A stretch of DNA of 64,000 nt from Serratia symbiotica (GCF_000821185.2 NZ_CP050855.1:372001-436000), one strand, 5' to 3'. Shown: positions 36,630-48,366, counted from the first letter of the stretch. Notes: generated by a model not told the origin, from the sequence alone. Translations and numbers: made by a program.

Positions 36630-37196
36630 ATGGCGACTTATTCTAGCAACGATTTCCGTCCGGGTCTTAAAATCATGTTCGAGGGCGAACCTTACGCTGT
36701 CGAGTCAAGCGAGTTCGTTAAGCCTGGTAAAGGCCAGGCGTTTGCCCGCGTAAAAATGCGCCGTTTGTTGACTGGCACCCGCGTGGAAAAAACTTTTAAA
36801 TCTACCGATTCTTGTGAAGGCGCAGATGTTATTGATACCAACATGAACTACCTGTACAGCGACGGTGATTTCTATCACTTTATGCACCCTGAGACTTTTG
36901 AGCAGCATCAGGTTGAAGCAAAAACCGTCTCTGATGCGGCAAAGTGGCTCCAGGATAATGCGGAATGTATTATCACTCTGTGGAACGGCCGTCCTATCGC
37001 TGTTCAGCCACCAAACTTTATCGAAGCAGAAATCACTGATACCGATCCAGGGCTGAAAGGTGATACTGCAGGTTCTGGTGGTAAGCCAGCAACCCTGAGT
37101 ACCGGTGCTGTGGTTAAAGTGCCATTGTTCGTACAGATTGGCGAAGTGGTTCGTGTTGACACCCGTTCTGGCGAGTACGTCTCTCGCGTTAAATAA
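36630..37196 (+). CDS. efp: translation elongation factor P
   Basis: A 188-residue EF-P with three beta-barrel domains. The modification site is Lys34 in VKPGKGQA, within the loop that reaches the peptidyl-transferase centre and rescues ribosomes stalled at polyproline. C-terminus [13 protein letters not shown] is conserved. Full length and divergent from epmB. Confidence 0.97.
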   Translation: MATYSSNDFRPGLKIMFEGEPYAVESSEFVKPGKGQAFARVKMRRLLTGTRVEKTFKSTDSCEGADVIDTNMNYLYSDGDFYHFMHPETFEQHQVEAKTVSDAAKWLQDNAECIITLWNGRPIAVQPPNFIEAEITDTDPGLKGDTAGSGGKPATLSTGAVVKVPLFVQIGEVVRVDTRSGEYVSRVK

Positions 37197-37266
37197 TTGT
37201 CAAGGCAGAGGAGCCACTGTGCTTCCTCTGTTTTATCCCTGCCCGTTGCACGTTGGCAGACTCCAC

Positions 37267-37335
37267 ATGATGGAGAAAACTCTGTTGGCTGTGGTCACCC
37301 TGTGATTACTGATGTTCTTTAGCGGTTGTAAGTAG
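37267..37335 (+). pseudogene. ecnA: entericidin (ecnA) remnant
   Basis: MMEKTLLAVVTL, then an in-frame TGA, then LLMFFSGCK and a TAG. This is the signal peptide and lipobox of an entericidin-type lipoprotein, which sits between efp and sugE in enterobacteria. It is cut short by the two stops. Confidence 0.6.
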
Positions 37336-37400
37336 GTTTCGCGGTTCTGGCGAAGATGTTTAGGCTATATCGCTTACAGCCAGCTAAGATCACTAGATAT

Positions 37401-37597
37401 ATACCCGTCATACATTGAGTTGCCTATGCGTGAGCTTTCTTCGCTCACCCCAGTCACTGACGGGTGTCAGCGCCTGGGGACGAATCAACCTCATCTCTGA
37501 GGTTCAGCCGGTGCCCACGCCAGCGCTGTTCAAATCAGTTCCCAACCGATTTGTCACTGCGTTGCCGCCTTCCTGCCACTCGAATGATTTAGGGTAT
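37401..37597. repeat. Serratia/Yersinia-type intergenic palindromic repeat, copy 1
   Basis: Begins ATACCCGTCAT...GAGTTGC and ends CACTCGAATGATTTAGGGTAT, so the ends are imperfect inverted repeats; the inside has the typical CTCACCCCAGTCACTGACGG and CGCCTGGGGA words. Such ~130-200 bp non-coding elements are scattered between genes in Serratia and relatives. A second copy lies at 48104-48231. The ORF across it is not a gene. Confidence 0.65.
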
Positions 37598-37712
37598 AGT
37601 TATGTATTCGTGCGAAGAAAGGCGGTATTAGACCGCAAGCCTTACTAAATTTTACGCAGTTTAGGACGCGGCTTGCCCACTTAAAGGGCTGTTGTTTGGC
37701 CGTTATCAAGCG

Positions 37713-37758
37713 AACGGGCCGACCCGTTTACGCATCATTATTTTGGGACGCCCCCAAA
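37713..37758 (+). promoter_or_regulatory. probable guanidine-II (mini-ykkC) riboswitch, degenerate loops
   Basis: Two hairpins just before the guanidinium exporter: AACGGG-CCGA-CCCGTT (37713-37728) and TTTGGG-ACGCC-CCCAAA (37742-37758). Guanidine-II riboswitches have two such hairpins with ACGR loops; here the loops are CCGA and ACGCC, close but not exact. The second hairpin ends 5 bases before the GGAGG ribosome-binding site, as expected for translational control. Loop changes may mean loss of guanidine control. Confidence 0.5.
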
Positions 37759-37775
37759 CTTATGGAGGCCGTTTT

Positions 37776-38093
37776 ATGGCCTGGATTGTTTTGCTTATTG
37801 CTGGTTTGCTCGAAGTGGTGTGGGCTATTGGTCTGAAATACACCCAGGGTTTCACCCGTTTGACCCCCAGCATCATCACCATCGCCGCGATGGTAATCAG
37901 CATGTTGCTGTTGGCGCATGCGATGAAAACGTTGCCTACCGGCACCGCCTATGCGGTGTGGACTGGCATCGGTGCGGTAGGGGCGGCAATTATGGGGATG
38001 GTACTGTTGGGCGAGTCGACCAACATCGCTCGTATTATCAGCCTGTGCCTGATTGTGATCGGTATTCTTGGCCTGAAGTTCAGCAGTCATTAG
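37776..38093 (+). CDS. gdx: guanidinium exporter Gdx (SugE)
   Basis: A 105-residue SMR-family transporter with four membrane helices. The N-terminal helix has the essential glutamate ([13 protein letters not shown]) and helix 3 has the [14 protein letters not shown] packing motif that marks the SugE/Gdx branch. It exports guanidinium in exchange for protons as an antiparallel dimer. I use the ATG at 37776 with GGAGG upstream; the longer frame is the leader. Its 3' end overlaps the end of the truncated frdD on the other strand by 14 bases. Confidence 0.93.
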   Translation: MAWIVLLIAGLLEVVWAIGLKYTQGFTRLTPSIITIAAMVISMLLLAHAMKTLPTGTAYAVWTGIGAVGAAIMGMVLLGESTNIARIISLCLIVIGILGLKFSSH

Positions 38094-38301
38094 GAAGTTG
38101 GGAGAGGCGGCCGATCAGGCTTTGGCAGAACGCCAGCACTCTTTCATAGCTCAGTGCTTCGCCGGGGAACAGTCCCAACGGCAGCAGAATGCCGACCAGT
38201 AACACCATGGCTGGCGCGGCTATCGCACTCCACATGCCGCCAGCGCCGAACAATCCCCAGAAAATTGGTTCGTCAGAGCGTTCAGGTGCTTGATTTATCA
38301 T
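38080..38301 (-). pseudogene. frdD: frdD, truncated (fumarate reductase membrane subunit)
   Basis: The first ~66 residues match FrdD ([28 protein letters not shown]), covering the first helix and part of the second. FrdD is normally ~119 residues; here it ends after IGRL with an unrelated SQLPNDC tail at the sugE end. A deletion joining frdD to sugE, which also removed blc, explains this. The quinone-binding anchor is incomplete. Confidence 0.85.
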
Positions 38302-38313
38302 ATTTCCTCCGTA

Positions 38314-38706
38314 TTACATCAGGGTCACGGCCAGAATGATCACACTGACTACCAGGGTGACCGCCCATAGTCCTATGACGATCGGCATTGGCCCCATTCT
38401 TTCGCTGTTAATCACGATATTGGCGGCTTTTGGTGCCAGATCGAACCAAGTTTTGGTGTGCAGTATCGCTGCCAGCAGGGCGACCACATGAATCAGTAGC
38501 ACCAACGGGTTTTGCAGGAAACCGACGAAATTGGCCCAGTTGTCCGCGCCGCCTTTCAGCGCGAACACGCCATACAGCAGCACGATGCTAAACCATACCG
38601 CCAGCACCGAGGTGCCTTCGCGCAGCATATAGAAGCGATAGAAGCCAAGTTTTTGCCACCAAGACGGCGTCATGGCGCGCACATAGGGCTTACGTTGAGT
38701 TTTCAT
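38314..38706 (-). CDS. frdC: fumarate reductase membrane subunit FrdC
   Basis: A 130-residue protein of normal length with three membrane helices ([51 protein letters not shown]). It anchors FrdAB with FrdD. Intact itself, but its partners FrdA and FrdD are broken, so it probably has no function now. Confidence 0.92.
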   Translation of the reverse strand: MKTQRKPYVRAMTPSWWQKLGFYRFYMLREGTSVLAVWFSIVLLYGVFALKGGADNWANFVGFLQNPLVLLIHVVALLAAILHTKTWFDLAPKAANIVINSERMGPMPIVIGLWAVTLVVSVIILAVTLM

Positions 38707-38721
38707 GGTAAATTTTCTCCC

Positions 38722-39456
38722 CTATTGCGGCTTCAGCATGGTGATCATGAAGTCTTTAGTGCTTTCCACTTTGCCTTGCTGAATGGCGGCGGCCGGATCG
38801 ACGTGTTTCGGACAGACTTCGGAACAATAGCCGACGAAGGTACAGCTCCAGACGCCATTCTGGCCGTTGAGCGGCACCATGCGCTTTTTTTTGCCGTGGT
38901 CGCGGTTATCCAGGTTGTAGCGCTGCGCCAAGGTGATCGCCGCCGGGCCGATAAATTGCGGATTGAGGCCGAACTGCGGGCAAGCGGCATAGCACAGGCC
39001 ACAGTTGATGCAGCCGGAAAACTGGTGATACTTTGCCATTTGTGCTGGGGTTTGCACGTTCGCGCCTTCCTCCGGTTTGCGGTTGTTGCCGATGATATAG
39101 GGCTTCATCGCCTCCAGGCTCTCAATAAAGTGGGTCATGTCGACCACCAGATCGCGCTCGATCGGGAAGTTGCCCAGTGCTTCGGCCTTCATGCCGTCGC
39201 TGTATTCACGCAAGAAGGTTTTGCAGGCCAACTTCGGCACTTGGTTGACCATCATGCCGCATGAACCGCAGATTGCCATGCGGCAAGACCAGCGGTAGGA
39301 AAGATCCGGTGCCAAGTTATCCTTGATGTAACCTAATGCGTCGAGCAGCGAAGTCTGCTCATCGTAAGGCACCGAGAAGGTCTCGAAATACGGTTTGGTA
39401 TCGCATTCTGGGTTGTAGCGCATGACTTCGATTTTCAGGGGGGTCATCTCAGTCAT
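38722..39456 (-). CDS. frdB: fumarate reductase iron-sulfur subunit FrdB
   Basis: A 244-residue subunit with the [2Fe-2S] cysteines in [10 protein letters not shown] and the [4Fe-4S]/[3Fe-4S] cysteines in [12 protein letters not shown] and [12 protein letters not shown]. The start is the ATG at 39456 ([10 protein letters not shown]); the longer frame to 39501 overlaps frdA. The reading frame is intact, although the catalytic subunit upstream is disrupted. Confidence 0.92.
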   Translation of the reverse strand: MTEMTPLKIEVMRYNPECDTKPYFETFSVPYDEQTSLLDALGYIKDNLAPDLSYRWSCRMAICGSCGMMVNQVPKLACKTFLREYSDGMKAEALGNFPIERDLVVDMTHFIESLEAMKPYIIGNNRKPEEGANVQTPAQMAKYHQFSGCINCGLCYAACPQFGLNPQFIGPAAITLAQRYNLDNRDHGKKKRMVPLNGQNGVWSCTFVGYCSEVCPKHVDPAAAIQQGKVESTKDFMITMLKPQ

Positions 39457-41232
39457 TGGCCTGCTCCTTATTCTTTTTCTCGTGCGCATCGGCTTCAGCA
39501 CCGTAAACGCGTTTCGCTGGTGGCAGTTTGGTGATTTTCACATCGCTGTACTCTAGGTGTGGTGCGCCATTTGGGTTATGAAACGTCAGCGTGTGCTTGA
39601 GAAAGTTGACATCGTCACGTTCGGTGCAGCCTTCGTCCAAACGCTGGTGTGCACCGCGTGATTCTTTGCGATTGATGGCGGAGTGCGCCATGCATTCGGC
39701 AACGTCTAATCCGTATCCCAGCTCGATGGTGTATAGCAGGTCGGTGTTGAATACGCTGGCGTTGTCGGTGATTTTGACCCGTTTGAAGCGTTCTTTCAGT
39801 TCCGCCAGCTTATCGATGGTTTTTTGCATCAGATCTGGCGTACGGTAGATACCGCAACCTTCTTCCATCGATAGACCCATTTCGTCGCGGATCTTCGACC
39901 AATTTTCGTTGCCTTCTTGTGTCATCAGGCTGCTTAGTCGGGTCTCGACATCGCGTCCTTGGGCTTCAAGTACACTACTGTTGGCCGGGCCGCTTTCCAG
40001 CGCCCATCGTGCGGCGTGTTCACCGGCTACCTTCCCGAATACCACCAACTCGGCCAGCGAATTGGAACCGAGGCGGTTGGCACCATGCAGCCCAACGGAA
40101 GAGCACTCGCCAACCGCGAATAACCCCTTGATACGGGTTTCGCAGGTCTGGTTGGATTCAATGCCGCCCATGGTGTAGTGCACAGTTGGGCGTACTGGGA
40201 TCGGCTCCTGCACGGGATCGACGCCGACGTAGTCTATGGCCAGCTCGCAGATGAACGGTAGCCGCTCCAGTAGCTTTTTCTCACCCAGATGGCGCAGATC
40301 AAGATAGACTAGATCGCCGCGTGAGGTGGCGATGGTGCGGCCAGCACGCCATTCGTGCCAGAACGCCTGGGAGACTTTGTCGCGTGGGCCAAGCTCCATG
40401 GTTCGCCTACTGGTGTTTCCGGCCCCATACCGTAATCCTGTAGGTAACGGTAGCCATCCTTGTTGATCAGAATGCCACCTTCACCACGGCAGCCTTCAGT
40501 CATCAGGATACCGGAGCCGGGTAGGCCAGTTGGGTGATATTGTACGAATTCCATATCGCGCAATGGCACGCCATGGTGGAACGCCATGCCCATGCCATCA
40601 CCGGTGACGATGCCGCCGTTGGTGTTGTAACGATAAACGCGCCCAGCACCGCCGGTGGCCATGATGACAGCATTGGCATGGATCGGCACACGGGTGCCTT
40701 CCAGCATATTCATCGCCACTAGGCCGCGTGCCTGCCCCTCATCCACCAGGATATCCAGCACAAAATGCTCGTCGAAGCGCTGGATCTGCGGGTACTTTAG
40801 CGAGGTCTGAAATAGGGTATGCAGCATATGGAAGCCGGTCTTGTCGGCGGCGAACCAGGTGCGCTCAATCTTGATGCCGCCGAAACGGCGCACGTTGACT
40901 GAGCCGTCCGGTTTGCGGCTCCATGGGCAGCCCCATTGTTCGAGTTGGGTCATTTTACGTGGGCATTGATGCACGAAATGATCGACTACATCCTGCTCAC
41001 ACAACCAATCGCCGCCAGCGACGGTATCATGGAAGTGGTAATCAAAGGTATCGTGATCCTGAGTGACAGCAGCGGAACCCCCTTCAGCGGCGACCGTATG
41101 GCTGCGCATCGGGTAAACTTTAGAGATCAGTGCGATTTTAAGTTGGGGGTTGGCTTCCGCTGCGGCTATTGCGGCACGTAAACCAGCGCCCCCGGCTCCA
41201 ACAATGGCAAGATCGGCGTTAAAAGTTTGCAC
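39449..41232 (-). pseudogene. frdA: frdA, frameshifted (fumarate reductase flavoprotein)
   Basis: The N-terminal frame (41232 down to about 40400) has the FAD-binding [11 protein letters not shown] and the covalent-flavin histidine region [10 protein letters not shown]; the C-terminal frame (40399-39449) resumes at [11 protein letters not shown] and has the HGANRLGSNSLAE motif. They join at PVGEP/MEL, where the family usually has a short linker, so about 13 bases are missing and the frame shifts. A full FrdA cannot be made. Stop overlaps the frdB start as normal. Confidence 0.9.
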
Positions 41233-41557
41233 TGCATTCCTCCAATGTTCTGCTAAGAGCGGTAAAATTTAAAAATTAGTGAAACTCTTTGGGTGTTAAT
41301 TTATTAACATTGTTATTTTTTTGTTAATTTTGGCTATCTCCCATCAGTTTATGCGGAATTAACTATACCTAAAGCCCAGCAGGAGAAATTTGCTGTAATC
41401 GATTGTTTTGTCGATTAACTACCCATCGGCGTGTTTAGCGCGCTTTCACCTTTATTCTTGGCTTTTTAATGTGATCACTCCGCCGCAGGTGAAGAATTTG
41501 TTTGCGTGATGGGATACGAGTAGACTGCATCTCCTGTTTGATTTCGGAGTATTGAGC
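41233..41557. other. frdA-epmA divergent regulatory region
   Basis: AT-rich 325 bases with promoters for frdA (leftward) and epmA (rightward). No gene. I could not pick a convincing FNR site by eye. Confidence 0.5.
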
Positions 41558-42535
41558 ATGAGCGAAGCGGCAAGCTGGCAACCAAGTGCACCCATCGCCA
41601 ATTTGTTGAAACGCGCAGCAATCCTGGCTGAGATCCGGCGTTTCTTCGCCGATCGTGGCGTGCTTGAAGTTGAGACGCCCACCATGAGTCAGGCGACGGT
41701 TACCGATATTCACCTGTTTCCGTTCCAGACGCGTTTCGTCGGGCCGGGGGCGGCGGACGGCCTGACGCTTTATATGATGACCAGCCCGGAATACCACATG
41801 AAACGCTTGCTGGCCGCAGGTAGTGGTTCGATTTATCAGTTGGGCCGCAGTTTCCGCAATGAAGAGGCTGGGCGCTATCACAACCCGGAATTCACCATGC
41901 TGGAATGGTACCGCCCCCACTACGACATGTACCGGCTGATGAATGAAGTGGACGATCTACTGCAACAGGTGTTGGATTGCGCTAGCGCGGAGACCCTGTC
42001 CTATCAGCAGGCGTTCCTGCGCCACTTGGATATCGATCCGCTGTCGGCAGAGAAAGCACAGTTGCGCGAAGTGGCAGCCAAGCTCGATCTGAGCAATGTT
42101 GCCGATAGCGAAGAAGATCGTGACACCTTGCTGCAACTGTTGTTCACCATTGGGGTGGAGCCACTCATTGGCCGTGAAAAGCCTGCTTTTGTGTACCACT
42201 TCCCGGCCAGCCAGGCGGCATTGGCGGAGATCAGCACCGAAGACCACCGAGTGGCGGAGCGTTTTGAGGTGTACTTCAAAGGTATCGAACTGGCGAATGG
42301 CTTCCGTGAACTGACCGATGGCAGCGAACAGCGTCAACGTTTTGAGCAGGACAACCGTAAACGTGCGCAGCGCGGCTTGCCGCAGCACCCGATCGACAAC
42401 AATTTGCTGGATGCCCTGCAACATGGCATACCCGCCTGCTCCGGAGTGGCGTTGGGCGTCGATCGGTTGGTGATGTTGGCGCTAGGTGCCGAGAGCCTGA
42501 GTGATGTGCTGGCCTTCCCGGTAGGGCGCGCGTAA
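41558..42535 (+). CDS. epmA: EF-P--(R)-beta-lysine ligase EpmA
   Basis: A 325-residue class II aminoacyl-tRNA-synthetase homologue without an anticodon domain (formerly PoxA/GenX). Motif 2 ([20 protein letters not shown]) and motif 3 ([14 protein letters not shown]) are present. It activates beta-lysine from EpmB and attaches it to Lys34 of EF-P. I start at the ATG at 41558, with CGGAG upstream, rather than the TTG at 41552. Confidence 0.95.
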   Translation: MSEAASWQPSAPIANLLKRAAILAEIRRFFADRGVLEVETPTMSQATVTDIHLFPFQTRFVGPGAADGLTLYMMTSPEYHMKRLLAAGSGSIYQLGRSFRNEEAGRYHNPEFTMLEWYRPHYDMYRLMNEVDDLLQQVLDCASAETLSYQQAFLRHLDIDPLSAEKAQLREVAAKLDLSNVADSEEDRDTLLQLLFTIGVEPLIGREKPAFVYHFPASQAALAEISTEDHRVAERFEVYFKGIELANGFRELTDGSEQRQRFEQDNRKRAQRGLPQHPIDNNLLDALQHGIPACSGVALGVDRLVMLALGAESLSDVLAFPVGRA

Positions 42536-42574
42536 ACATCCGCTTCTCTGAATAGCAAAAGGGTTCGCATTGCA

Positions 42575-42690
42575 TGAACTGCCCCCCGGAAGTTGGACGG
42601 GGTAAATTCAAGGGGCCTGGAGAGGTGCAGTTTTTATCAAGTATTCACTCCAGTTCAAACTCGACGCCATCCGGTATTATCTTACTGAAC
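42575..42690 (+). mobile_element. IS150-like (IS3 family) end remnant
   Basis: TGAACTGCCCCC...AAGTTGGAC is an IS150-subgroup terminal repeat, and the following bases in the right frame read KYSLQFKLDAIRYYL, a typical OrfA start (the ATG is changed). The rest of the element is gone. It lies between the convergent epmA and mscM genes, and the mscM C-terminus ends close by. Confidence 0.6.
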
Positions 42691-42711
42691 CCTTTTTTAC
42701 TGCTCCATTGG

Positions 42712-45700
42712 CTACAGGCTACCGGATTCGCGTTTGGTGTTATGCGGCGGCGTGGAAGGTGGTATGCGGCCATTGTTGGTCAGCCGCGATAGTGTCTCGC
42801 TGCGTACCTGGAATGGCGGGTATGGTAGGGTAATGCCATGCTGGCGGTAGCCGGAAAGGATCAATTGGTGAATTTCATGGCGCAGCGGCATGCGGTGACC
42901 CATCTCGGCGGCGTAGATGCGCAGTTCGAAGATCTGAATGCCCTGTTGCAGATCGACCAGATAAACCTCTGGTGCCGGGTTGTCCAACACCAGCGAACAG
43001 CGCTCGGCGGCGTTGGTCAGGATCTTGGTCACCTCTTCGCTGTTGGCATCGGCTGGGGCTGGTACGGTCAGCACCACACGAGTCAGGGTGTCCGATAGCG
43101 ACCAGTTGATGAATTGCTCGGTGATGAATGCCTTGTTTGGCACGATGATCTCCTTGCGATCCCAATCCGAAATAGTGGTGGCACGGGTGTTGATCTTGGT
43201 AACGCTGCCAGTCAGATTGCGGATCGTTACCGTATCGCCGATGCGGATCGGTTTCTCAAACAGGATAATCAGGCCGGAGATAAAGTTGGAGAAGATTTCC
43301 TGCATACCGAAGCCCAACCCCAGACTGAGCGCAGTGACCACCCATTGCAGTTTCGACCATTCGATGCCAATCCAGGAGAAGCTGAGCACTGCACCAAACA
43401 GCAGCAGCAGATACTTGGTGATGGTGGTAATGGCGTATCCGGTACCTGGCGTCAGATCCAGATGTTGCAGCACCGCCAGTTCCAATAGTGCCGGTAGGTT
43501 GCGCACCAACTGCATGGTGATGATCAACACTAGAATGGCGATCAGCACGGCACCCAAGGTGATTGGGTGCGTGGTTTCCACGCCATTGACCATCGAGGTA
43601 ACGTCCCATAGGGAGATGTTTCCCAGGAAGGCAAAGGCGGAGTGGATCTCTGACCACAACACGATCACCGACATCAACGCGATCATCGTCAGGATCGAGC
43701 GCACCAACTGCAACGATTGGGCGCTGATGGCGTCCAGATTGATCTCTGAATCATCCATATCCATCGAGCCTTCGATACTGTTCGGTGTATGCGGCGTTTC
43801 TTCTTCGCCACGGGTGCGCTGCGCCAGAATGTCGGCACGGCGCTGCTTGGCACGGTCAAAGGCGATGCGCCGTCGCTGGATCAGCATCCAGCGACGAATA
43901 ATGTGATAAACCACCAGTAGGAAGAACCAGATCGCGACCGAGGTTTCTAACCGTGCCAGCAATGCCTGTGAGGTGGCCAGGTAGCCAACGCTGGCGGCCA
44001 GTGCCGCCAGCAAGGGTGCTGACAGCAGTAGCCCCCACAGCGCGCTGTTGACCATGTTGTCGCCGGAGCCTTTTTTGTCGAGATGCAGCGGGATGCCAGC
44101 GCGTTTCAGGCTGTTGGTGACGATGGCCAGTGCCAGGCACAGCAGGATGAAGCACAGCCGGCCCAGAGTATTGGCAAATTCACGTTCTTTCAGGCTGTCA
44201 AAGGTGATCAACGCCATGAGTAATGGCACGATCAGCCAGATCGACATCTTGTAGTAGCGCATGGCCAATGAAACCTGTTTCACTGGCCAGCGGAAGTGCA
44301 CGATAAAAAGTCCTTGCGGATGGGCGAAGGCGGCGCAGATCATGCATACCCACAGGATCGGTAGTGTGGCAGTGACCCCCTTGCCGATCGCTTCTGCCAC
44401 CGGGTAGTTCCAGGCGCTCTGCAAGCCAAAGCCGAGCGCTGCCCATAGCACTGGCAACGGTAGCGCCACCAGAATCGACCAGAATACGGTACGCAGCGTC
44501 AGGGAGAACTCGTCTTGCGTGACCTTGCCCACTCGGCTGCTGGCGCGCGCCAGGAAGGCGTGATAGTGCTTGCGTGAGCTGATGCTGAAAATCACCAGCA
44601 GTAGGGCACCAAAGATCGGGATCAGCGTTTCGCGGCTAGTCACCATCATCATAAAGGCACCGCCAAGCTGTGCCAGCGTATCTAGCGACAACAAGCGTGT
44701 CAGATCGTGCGCGACGTTAAGGGGGGAGGACAGGGTGATCGGATTGACGTTCGGCACCCAGAACAAATAACGATGGGCGGCGTCGCGGATTTCATTCAAG
44801 GCCTCAATCCACTGAGTGTTGGCGACTTTCAGTTTGGTCAGTTCGATGATCTGGGTATCGCAGCCGGATAGCAGCGAGTTAAGCAATTCACGTTGAGTGC
44901 GCAGTTGCGCATCAGCGATGCGGCGCTCCGCGTTGGTCAGTTCACTGCCATCGTCGCGCTTGAATTGGTGTTGTGGCAGTTTCTCCAACTGATTTTCAAA
45001 CCGCAGACGCTGTACGCGTAACTGAACCATATCGCCGTCTAACTGCTGCGGTTTGGGCATATCTGGCAGCGTTGCTACTTGGGCGCGCAGGGTTTCACCC
45101 AACACCGACGAGGAACCGAGCCATTGTGCCTGCTCAACGATGGTGCTTAGCGCCTGACGCACCTGTAACGTTTGTACTGCGGCCTGCCGTTGTTGGGAGG
45201 AGATCAAATCCATACGCTGTGCTTGGTTGTTCAGCGCAGTAGAAAGGACACGGTTAATCTGCAACTGTTCACTGATGCTTTTTGGCAGATTGCCGTTTTG
45301 TTCCGCCAACTGCTCGGTTCTTTCCAACGCCAGTTCGGCTTCGCGTTGGCGCTGTGCGTTGAGGTTGTTACGTAGTGCCAGCAACTGAACGTCAAATTTC
45401 TCGTGGCGCTTTTTGTAAACCTCAGCGCGCATCCGCGCCAGTTCCTGGCGGTTGTTGGCCGACAGTTGCGCCAGTTCTAGCTCATCCACCTTGGCTTTGC
45501 GTGCTGCGGCTTCTGCCTGTAACAGCACCAGCGCCGCTTGAGTATATGCGGTGGTAGATTGCGCTTGCAGGCGGCGCTGTACTTCGGCCAGCGCCCGGCG
45601 AGCATCGGTCTGTTGTTGCAACTGTTGGCCGAGTGAATCGCTAATTTCCCGTGTACGTTCCTGTTCCTGTTGCAGCAGACGTGCCTGTTCCAGCAGTAGG

Positions 45701-46092
45701 CTGCTGGTCTGTAGGATCTGCTGTTCCAGAACGCTGGCCGGTAGATTGTCGCTATTGGGTAGGATTTTGCTGTTTTCCTGCGCTAACTGATGGCGCAATT
45801 CCAGCATCATCTGCGGGAAGTCATCGATTACCCGCTGATACTGTTCGGAACGTGCCATCGACTCCTTACGCTCCGAGAGCCAGTTGAGGGCGCTATGCAG
45901 CGTCTCAATGGTTTCCACCTGATTAGGCGTGTTCTTATTACCCTCGGCCTGTTTCAACTCTTGCTGGAGCTGAGCTTCAGTGGGTACCGTGGCGGCCAGC
46001 ACCGGTTGGAATAGTAAATAGCCGAGCAGTAGCGTAATAATCAGGCGCACAGCGTTAATTCCTTCAGATCTGCGGTGATTCAGCAGCGGCAA
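42712..46092 (-). CDS. mscM: miniconductance mechanosensitive channel MscM
   Basis: A 1126-residue MscK/MscM-type channel (formerly YjeP). It has a signal peptide, a ~450-residue periplasmic coiled-coil region rich in Gln and Leu, about eight N-terminal membrane helices, then the MscS core with the pore helix region ([20 protein letters not shown]), the [11 protein letters not shown] beta domain and the C-terminal alpha-beta domain. It releases solutes under hypo-osmotic stress. Its start overlaps psd by 29 bases; the two form an operon as in E. coli. Confidence 0.93.
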   Translation of the reverse strand: MPLLNHRRSEGINAVRLIITLLLGYLLFQPVLAATVPTEAQLQQELKQAEGNKNTPNQVETIETLHSALNWLSERKESMARSEQYQRVIDDFPQMMLELRHQLAQENSKILPNSDNLPASVLEQQILQTSSLLLEQARLLQQEQERTREISDSLGQQLQQQTDARRALAEVQRRLQAQSTTAYTQAALVLLQAEAAARKAKVDELELAQLSANNRQELARMRAEVYKKRHEKFDVQLLALRNNLNAQRQREAELALERTEQLAEQNGNLPKSISEQLQINRVLSTALNNQAQRMDLISSQQRQAAVQTLQVRQALSTIVEQAQWLGSSSVLGETLRAQVATLPDMPKPQQLDGDMVQLRVQRLRFENQLEKLPQHQFKRDDGSELTNAERRIADAQLRTQRELLNSLLSGCDTQIIELTKLKVANTQWIEALNEIRDAAHRYLFWVPNVNPITLSSPLNVAHDLTRLLSLDTLAQLGGAFMMMVTSRETLIPIFGALLLVIFSISSRKHYHAFLARASSRVGKVTQDEFSLTLRTVFWSILVALPLPVLWAALGFGLQSAWNYPVAEAIGKGVTATLPILWVCMICAAFAHPQGLFIVHFRWPVKQVSLAMRYYKMSIWLIVPLLMALITFDSLKEREFANTLGRLCFILLCLALAIVTNSLKRAGIPLHLDKKGSGDNMVNSALWGLLLSAPLLAALAASVGYLATSQALLARLETSVAIWFFLLVVYHIIRRWMLIQRRRIAFDRAKQRRADILAQRTRGEEETPHTPNSIEGSMDMDDSEINLDAISAQSLQLVRSILTMIALMSVIVLWSEIHSAFAFLGNISLWDVTSMVNGVETTHPITLGAVLIAILVLIITMQLVRNLPALLELAVLQHLDLTPGTGYAITTITKYLLLLFGAVLSFSWIGIEWSKLQWVVTALSLGLGFGMQEIFSNFISGLIILFEKPIRIGDTVTIRNLTGSVTKINTRATTISDWDRKEIIVPNKAFITEQFINWSLSDTLTRVVLTVPAPADANSEEVTKILTNAAERCSLVLDNPAPEVYLVDLQQGIQIFELRIYAAEMGHRMPLRHEIHQLILSGYRQHGITLPYPPFQVRSETLSRLTNNGRIPPSTPPHNTKRESGSL

Positions 46093-46960
46093 CTGCGGCT
46101 AGGATTTCGGCAAAAGCCTCGCCCATGCGTGTGACGCTGCCGTTATTCAACTGTGGTGCGAACTGCACGCTGCCTGCGGTAAACAGGTTGATCACCGTCG
46201 AACCGAGTTTGAAGCGGCCCATTTCGGCACCTTTTTCCAACGCAATCGCCCCTTCTTCACCTGTGGCAGGGTAAGCCCAGCGTTTGATGATACCTTCGCG
46301 TGGTGGTGTGACGGTACCAGCCCAGACGGTTTCGATGCTGCCGACGATGGTGGCACCGACCAGGATTTGCACCATTGGACCTATGGCGGTATCAAACACG
46401 CAGATCACGCGTTCGTTGCGCGCAAACAGGTTTGGCACGTGGGCGGCGGTGAGCGGATTCACCGAGAACAAATCGCCGGGCACGTAGATCATTTCGCGCA
46501 GCACGCCAGCGCACGGCATATGCACGCGGTGATAGTCGCGCGGTGCCAGGTAAGTAGTAGCAAACAAGCCGTTGCGGAAAGGTTCAACCAGCATAGAGTT
46601 ACCGGCCAGCAGCGCTTCCAGGCTGTAGTGGTGACCTTTGGCCTGGAAAATCAGGTCGTCGCGGATCGGGCCGAGCTGGCTGATGGTGCCATCGGCAGGT
46701 AGGGCAAGCCAGTTGGTGTCGCCGATGATTGGCCGCGCGCCTTCACGCAGCGGACGCACGAAGAAATCGTTAAAGGTTACGTAGGAGGCCAGATCTGGAT
46801 TTTGTGCTGTCTGCATATCTACACGGTAGTAGCGGGTGAAGGTTTTCACTACCAGTTGGGTCAGCCAGCCAGCTTGTTTACTCGCACCCCAGCCAGCCAG
46901 ACGGGTCAGTGCCTGTTTTGGCAACCAATACTGCAATTTAATCTTGATGTTATCTAGCAC
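46064..46960 (-). CDS. psd: phosphatidylserine decarboxylase proenzyme
   Basis: A 298-residue proenzyme that makes phosphatidylethanolamine at the inner membrane. The self-cleavage motif LGST near residue 253-256 yields the pyruvoyl group from the serine. Catalytic HRVHMP histidine segment (DYHRVHMP) is present. Normal length. Probably transcribed with mscM; rsgA lies upstream on the same strand. Confidence 0.95.
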   Translation of the reverse strand: MLDNIKIKLQYWLPKQALTRLAGWGASKQAGWLTQLVVKTFTRYYRVDMQTAQNPDLASYVTFNDFFVRPLREGARPIIGDTNWLALPADGTISQLGPIRDDLIFQAKGHHYSLEALLAGNSMLVEPFRNGLFATTYLAPRDYHRVHMPCAGVLREMIYVPGDLFSVNPLTAAHVPNLFARNERVICVFDTAIGPMVQILVGATIVGSIETVWAGTVTPPREGIIKRWAYPATGEEGAIALEKGAEMGRFKLGSTVINLFTAGSVQFAPQLNNGSVTRMGEAFAEILAAVAAAESPQI

Positions 46961-47032
46961 ATTAACCTCTTGAATAATAAAGGGTACGCATTGTAATGTG
47001 GGTTACCCCACTGCCAATGTTGCTCGCGATGA

Positions 47033-48082
47033 TCAGTCTGCCGCGTCAGTGAAGTTTTTACGTCCCCTTACCTGCGCCATGCTTTCCAGAATACGGTGAT
47101 AATTGTCAAAACGTTCTTCCGCGATATCGCCTTTCTCCATCGCCGCGCGGATGGCGCAGCCCGGATCGGTGTCGTGGCGGCAGTCGCGGAATTTGCAAGC
47201 GCCTAAGTAATTACGGAATTCGACAAAACCTTGAGTGATTTGTTCCGGCTCCAGATGCCACAGGCCAAACTCGCGTACTCCTGGGGAATCGATCACATCC
47301 CCGCCGTGCGGGAAATGGTATAGCCGTGCGGTGGTGGTGGTATGTTGCCCTAGGCCCGACACCTCGGAAACCTGATTGACCTGAATTTGCTGTTTGGACG
47401 GTGGCAGCAGCGCGTTCAGCAGGCTGGACTTGCCGACCCCGGACTGACCGGCGAAGATACTAATGCGCCCGGCCAGTGCCTGTTCAAACGCCGCCATGCC
47501 TTCGAGCGTCTGGCAGGATACTTCCAGCACCCGATAGCCAATCCTGCGGTAGGTCTCCATCATGCCGTCAATCCGCTGGCGTGCGGCGGTGTCTAGCAGG
47601 TCGATCTTGTTCAACACGATCAGGGCTTCAACCCCCAGCGTTTCACAGGCTACTAGATAACGGTCGATGATGTTTAGCGAAAGCTCGGGCAGGATCGCCG
47701 AAACGATAACGATCTGATCGATATTGGCGGCGATCGGTTTCACGCCGTCATAAAAGTCTGGGCGCGTTAGCACGGAAGTGCGTTCGTGCACTGCTTCCAC
47801 AATGCCTTTCACCCCTTCATGGGTACCGACGCCGGGACGCCACACGACACGGTCACCGGTAACCAGCGATCGCAACGTGCGGCGGATGTTGCAGCGGTGC
47901 TGGGTGCCATCTCTCGCTTCAACGTCGGCGTGCATCCCAAAACGGCTGATCACCCTGCCGTCCTGCGGTTCCCCCAGTTGGGAATCATCCAACTCTGGTT
48001 TGTTATCAGCGCGCTTTAGGCGACGCTGATGGTTCGCCTGAACGCGGCGTTGTTGACCTTTGGACAGTTTGTTCTTGCTCAC
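47033..48082 (-). CDS. rsgA: ribosome small-subunit GTPase RsgA
   Basis: A 349-residue circularly permuted GTPase that helps 30S maturation. An N-terminal OB-fold is followed by G4 (NKIDLL), G1 ([10 protein letters not shown]) and G3 (DSPGVREFG) in the permuted order, then a zinc knuckle (CKFRDCRH...CAI). The basic N-terminus ([16 protein letters not shown]) binds rRNA. Intact and divergent from orn. Confidence 0.95.
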   Translation of the reverse strand: MSKNKLSKGQQRRVQANHQRRLKRADNKPELDDSQLGEPQDGRVISRFGMHADVEARDGTQHRCNIRRTLRSLVTGDRVVWRPGVGTHEGVKGIVEAVHERTSVLTRPDFYDGVKPIAANIDQIVIVSAILPELSLNIIDRYLVACETLGVEALIVLNKIDLLDTAARQRIDGMMETYRRIGYRVLEVSCQTLEGMAAFEQALAGRISIFAGQSGVGKSSLLNALLPPSKQQIQVNQVSEVSGLGQHTTTTARLYHFPHGGDVIDSPGVREFGLWHLEPEQITQGFVEFRNYLGACKFRDCRHDTDPGCAIRAAMEKGDIAEERFDNYHRILESMAQVRGRKNFTDAAD

Positions 48083-48103
48083 TGCGCCTCACTTGGATCC
48101 GCT

Positions 48104-48231
48104 TTATAGCCTTCATATTTCAGGCCGCAGCGGCGTTGGCTTCCCTTGCTCACTCTAGTCACTGGGTTGACCAAGCTCCTAGGGATTTGCACGTTCGCCA
48201 CCTTGCCGTAGCCTAGAATCTATTGGGTATA
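48104..48231. repeat. Serratia/Yersinia-type intergenic repeat, copy 2
   Basis: TATAGCCTTCATATTTCAGG at one end and TCTATTGGGTATATA at the other, with GCTCACTCTAGTCACTGG and AGCTCCTAGGGATT inside, resembles copy 1 at 37401-37597. It lies between rsgA and orn and has no coding content. Confidence 0.6.
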
Positions 48232-48366
48232 TATCGCCGATGGCGACCAAAAAGACTATGATACACACTATTTTATATTAAATAACCGTTGTCAGCCGCC
48301 ATGTTTGGCGAAGGGGTGGCACCGCCCGCGTATTGTTTATCTTTCGGCTTTTAGGCAGGAAATATC

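Noticed and set aside
37415-37648. 77-codon ORF between ecnA remnant and gdx
   Set aside because: It lies across the intergenic repeat and has no ribosome-binding site.
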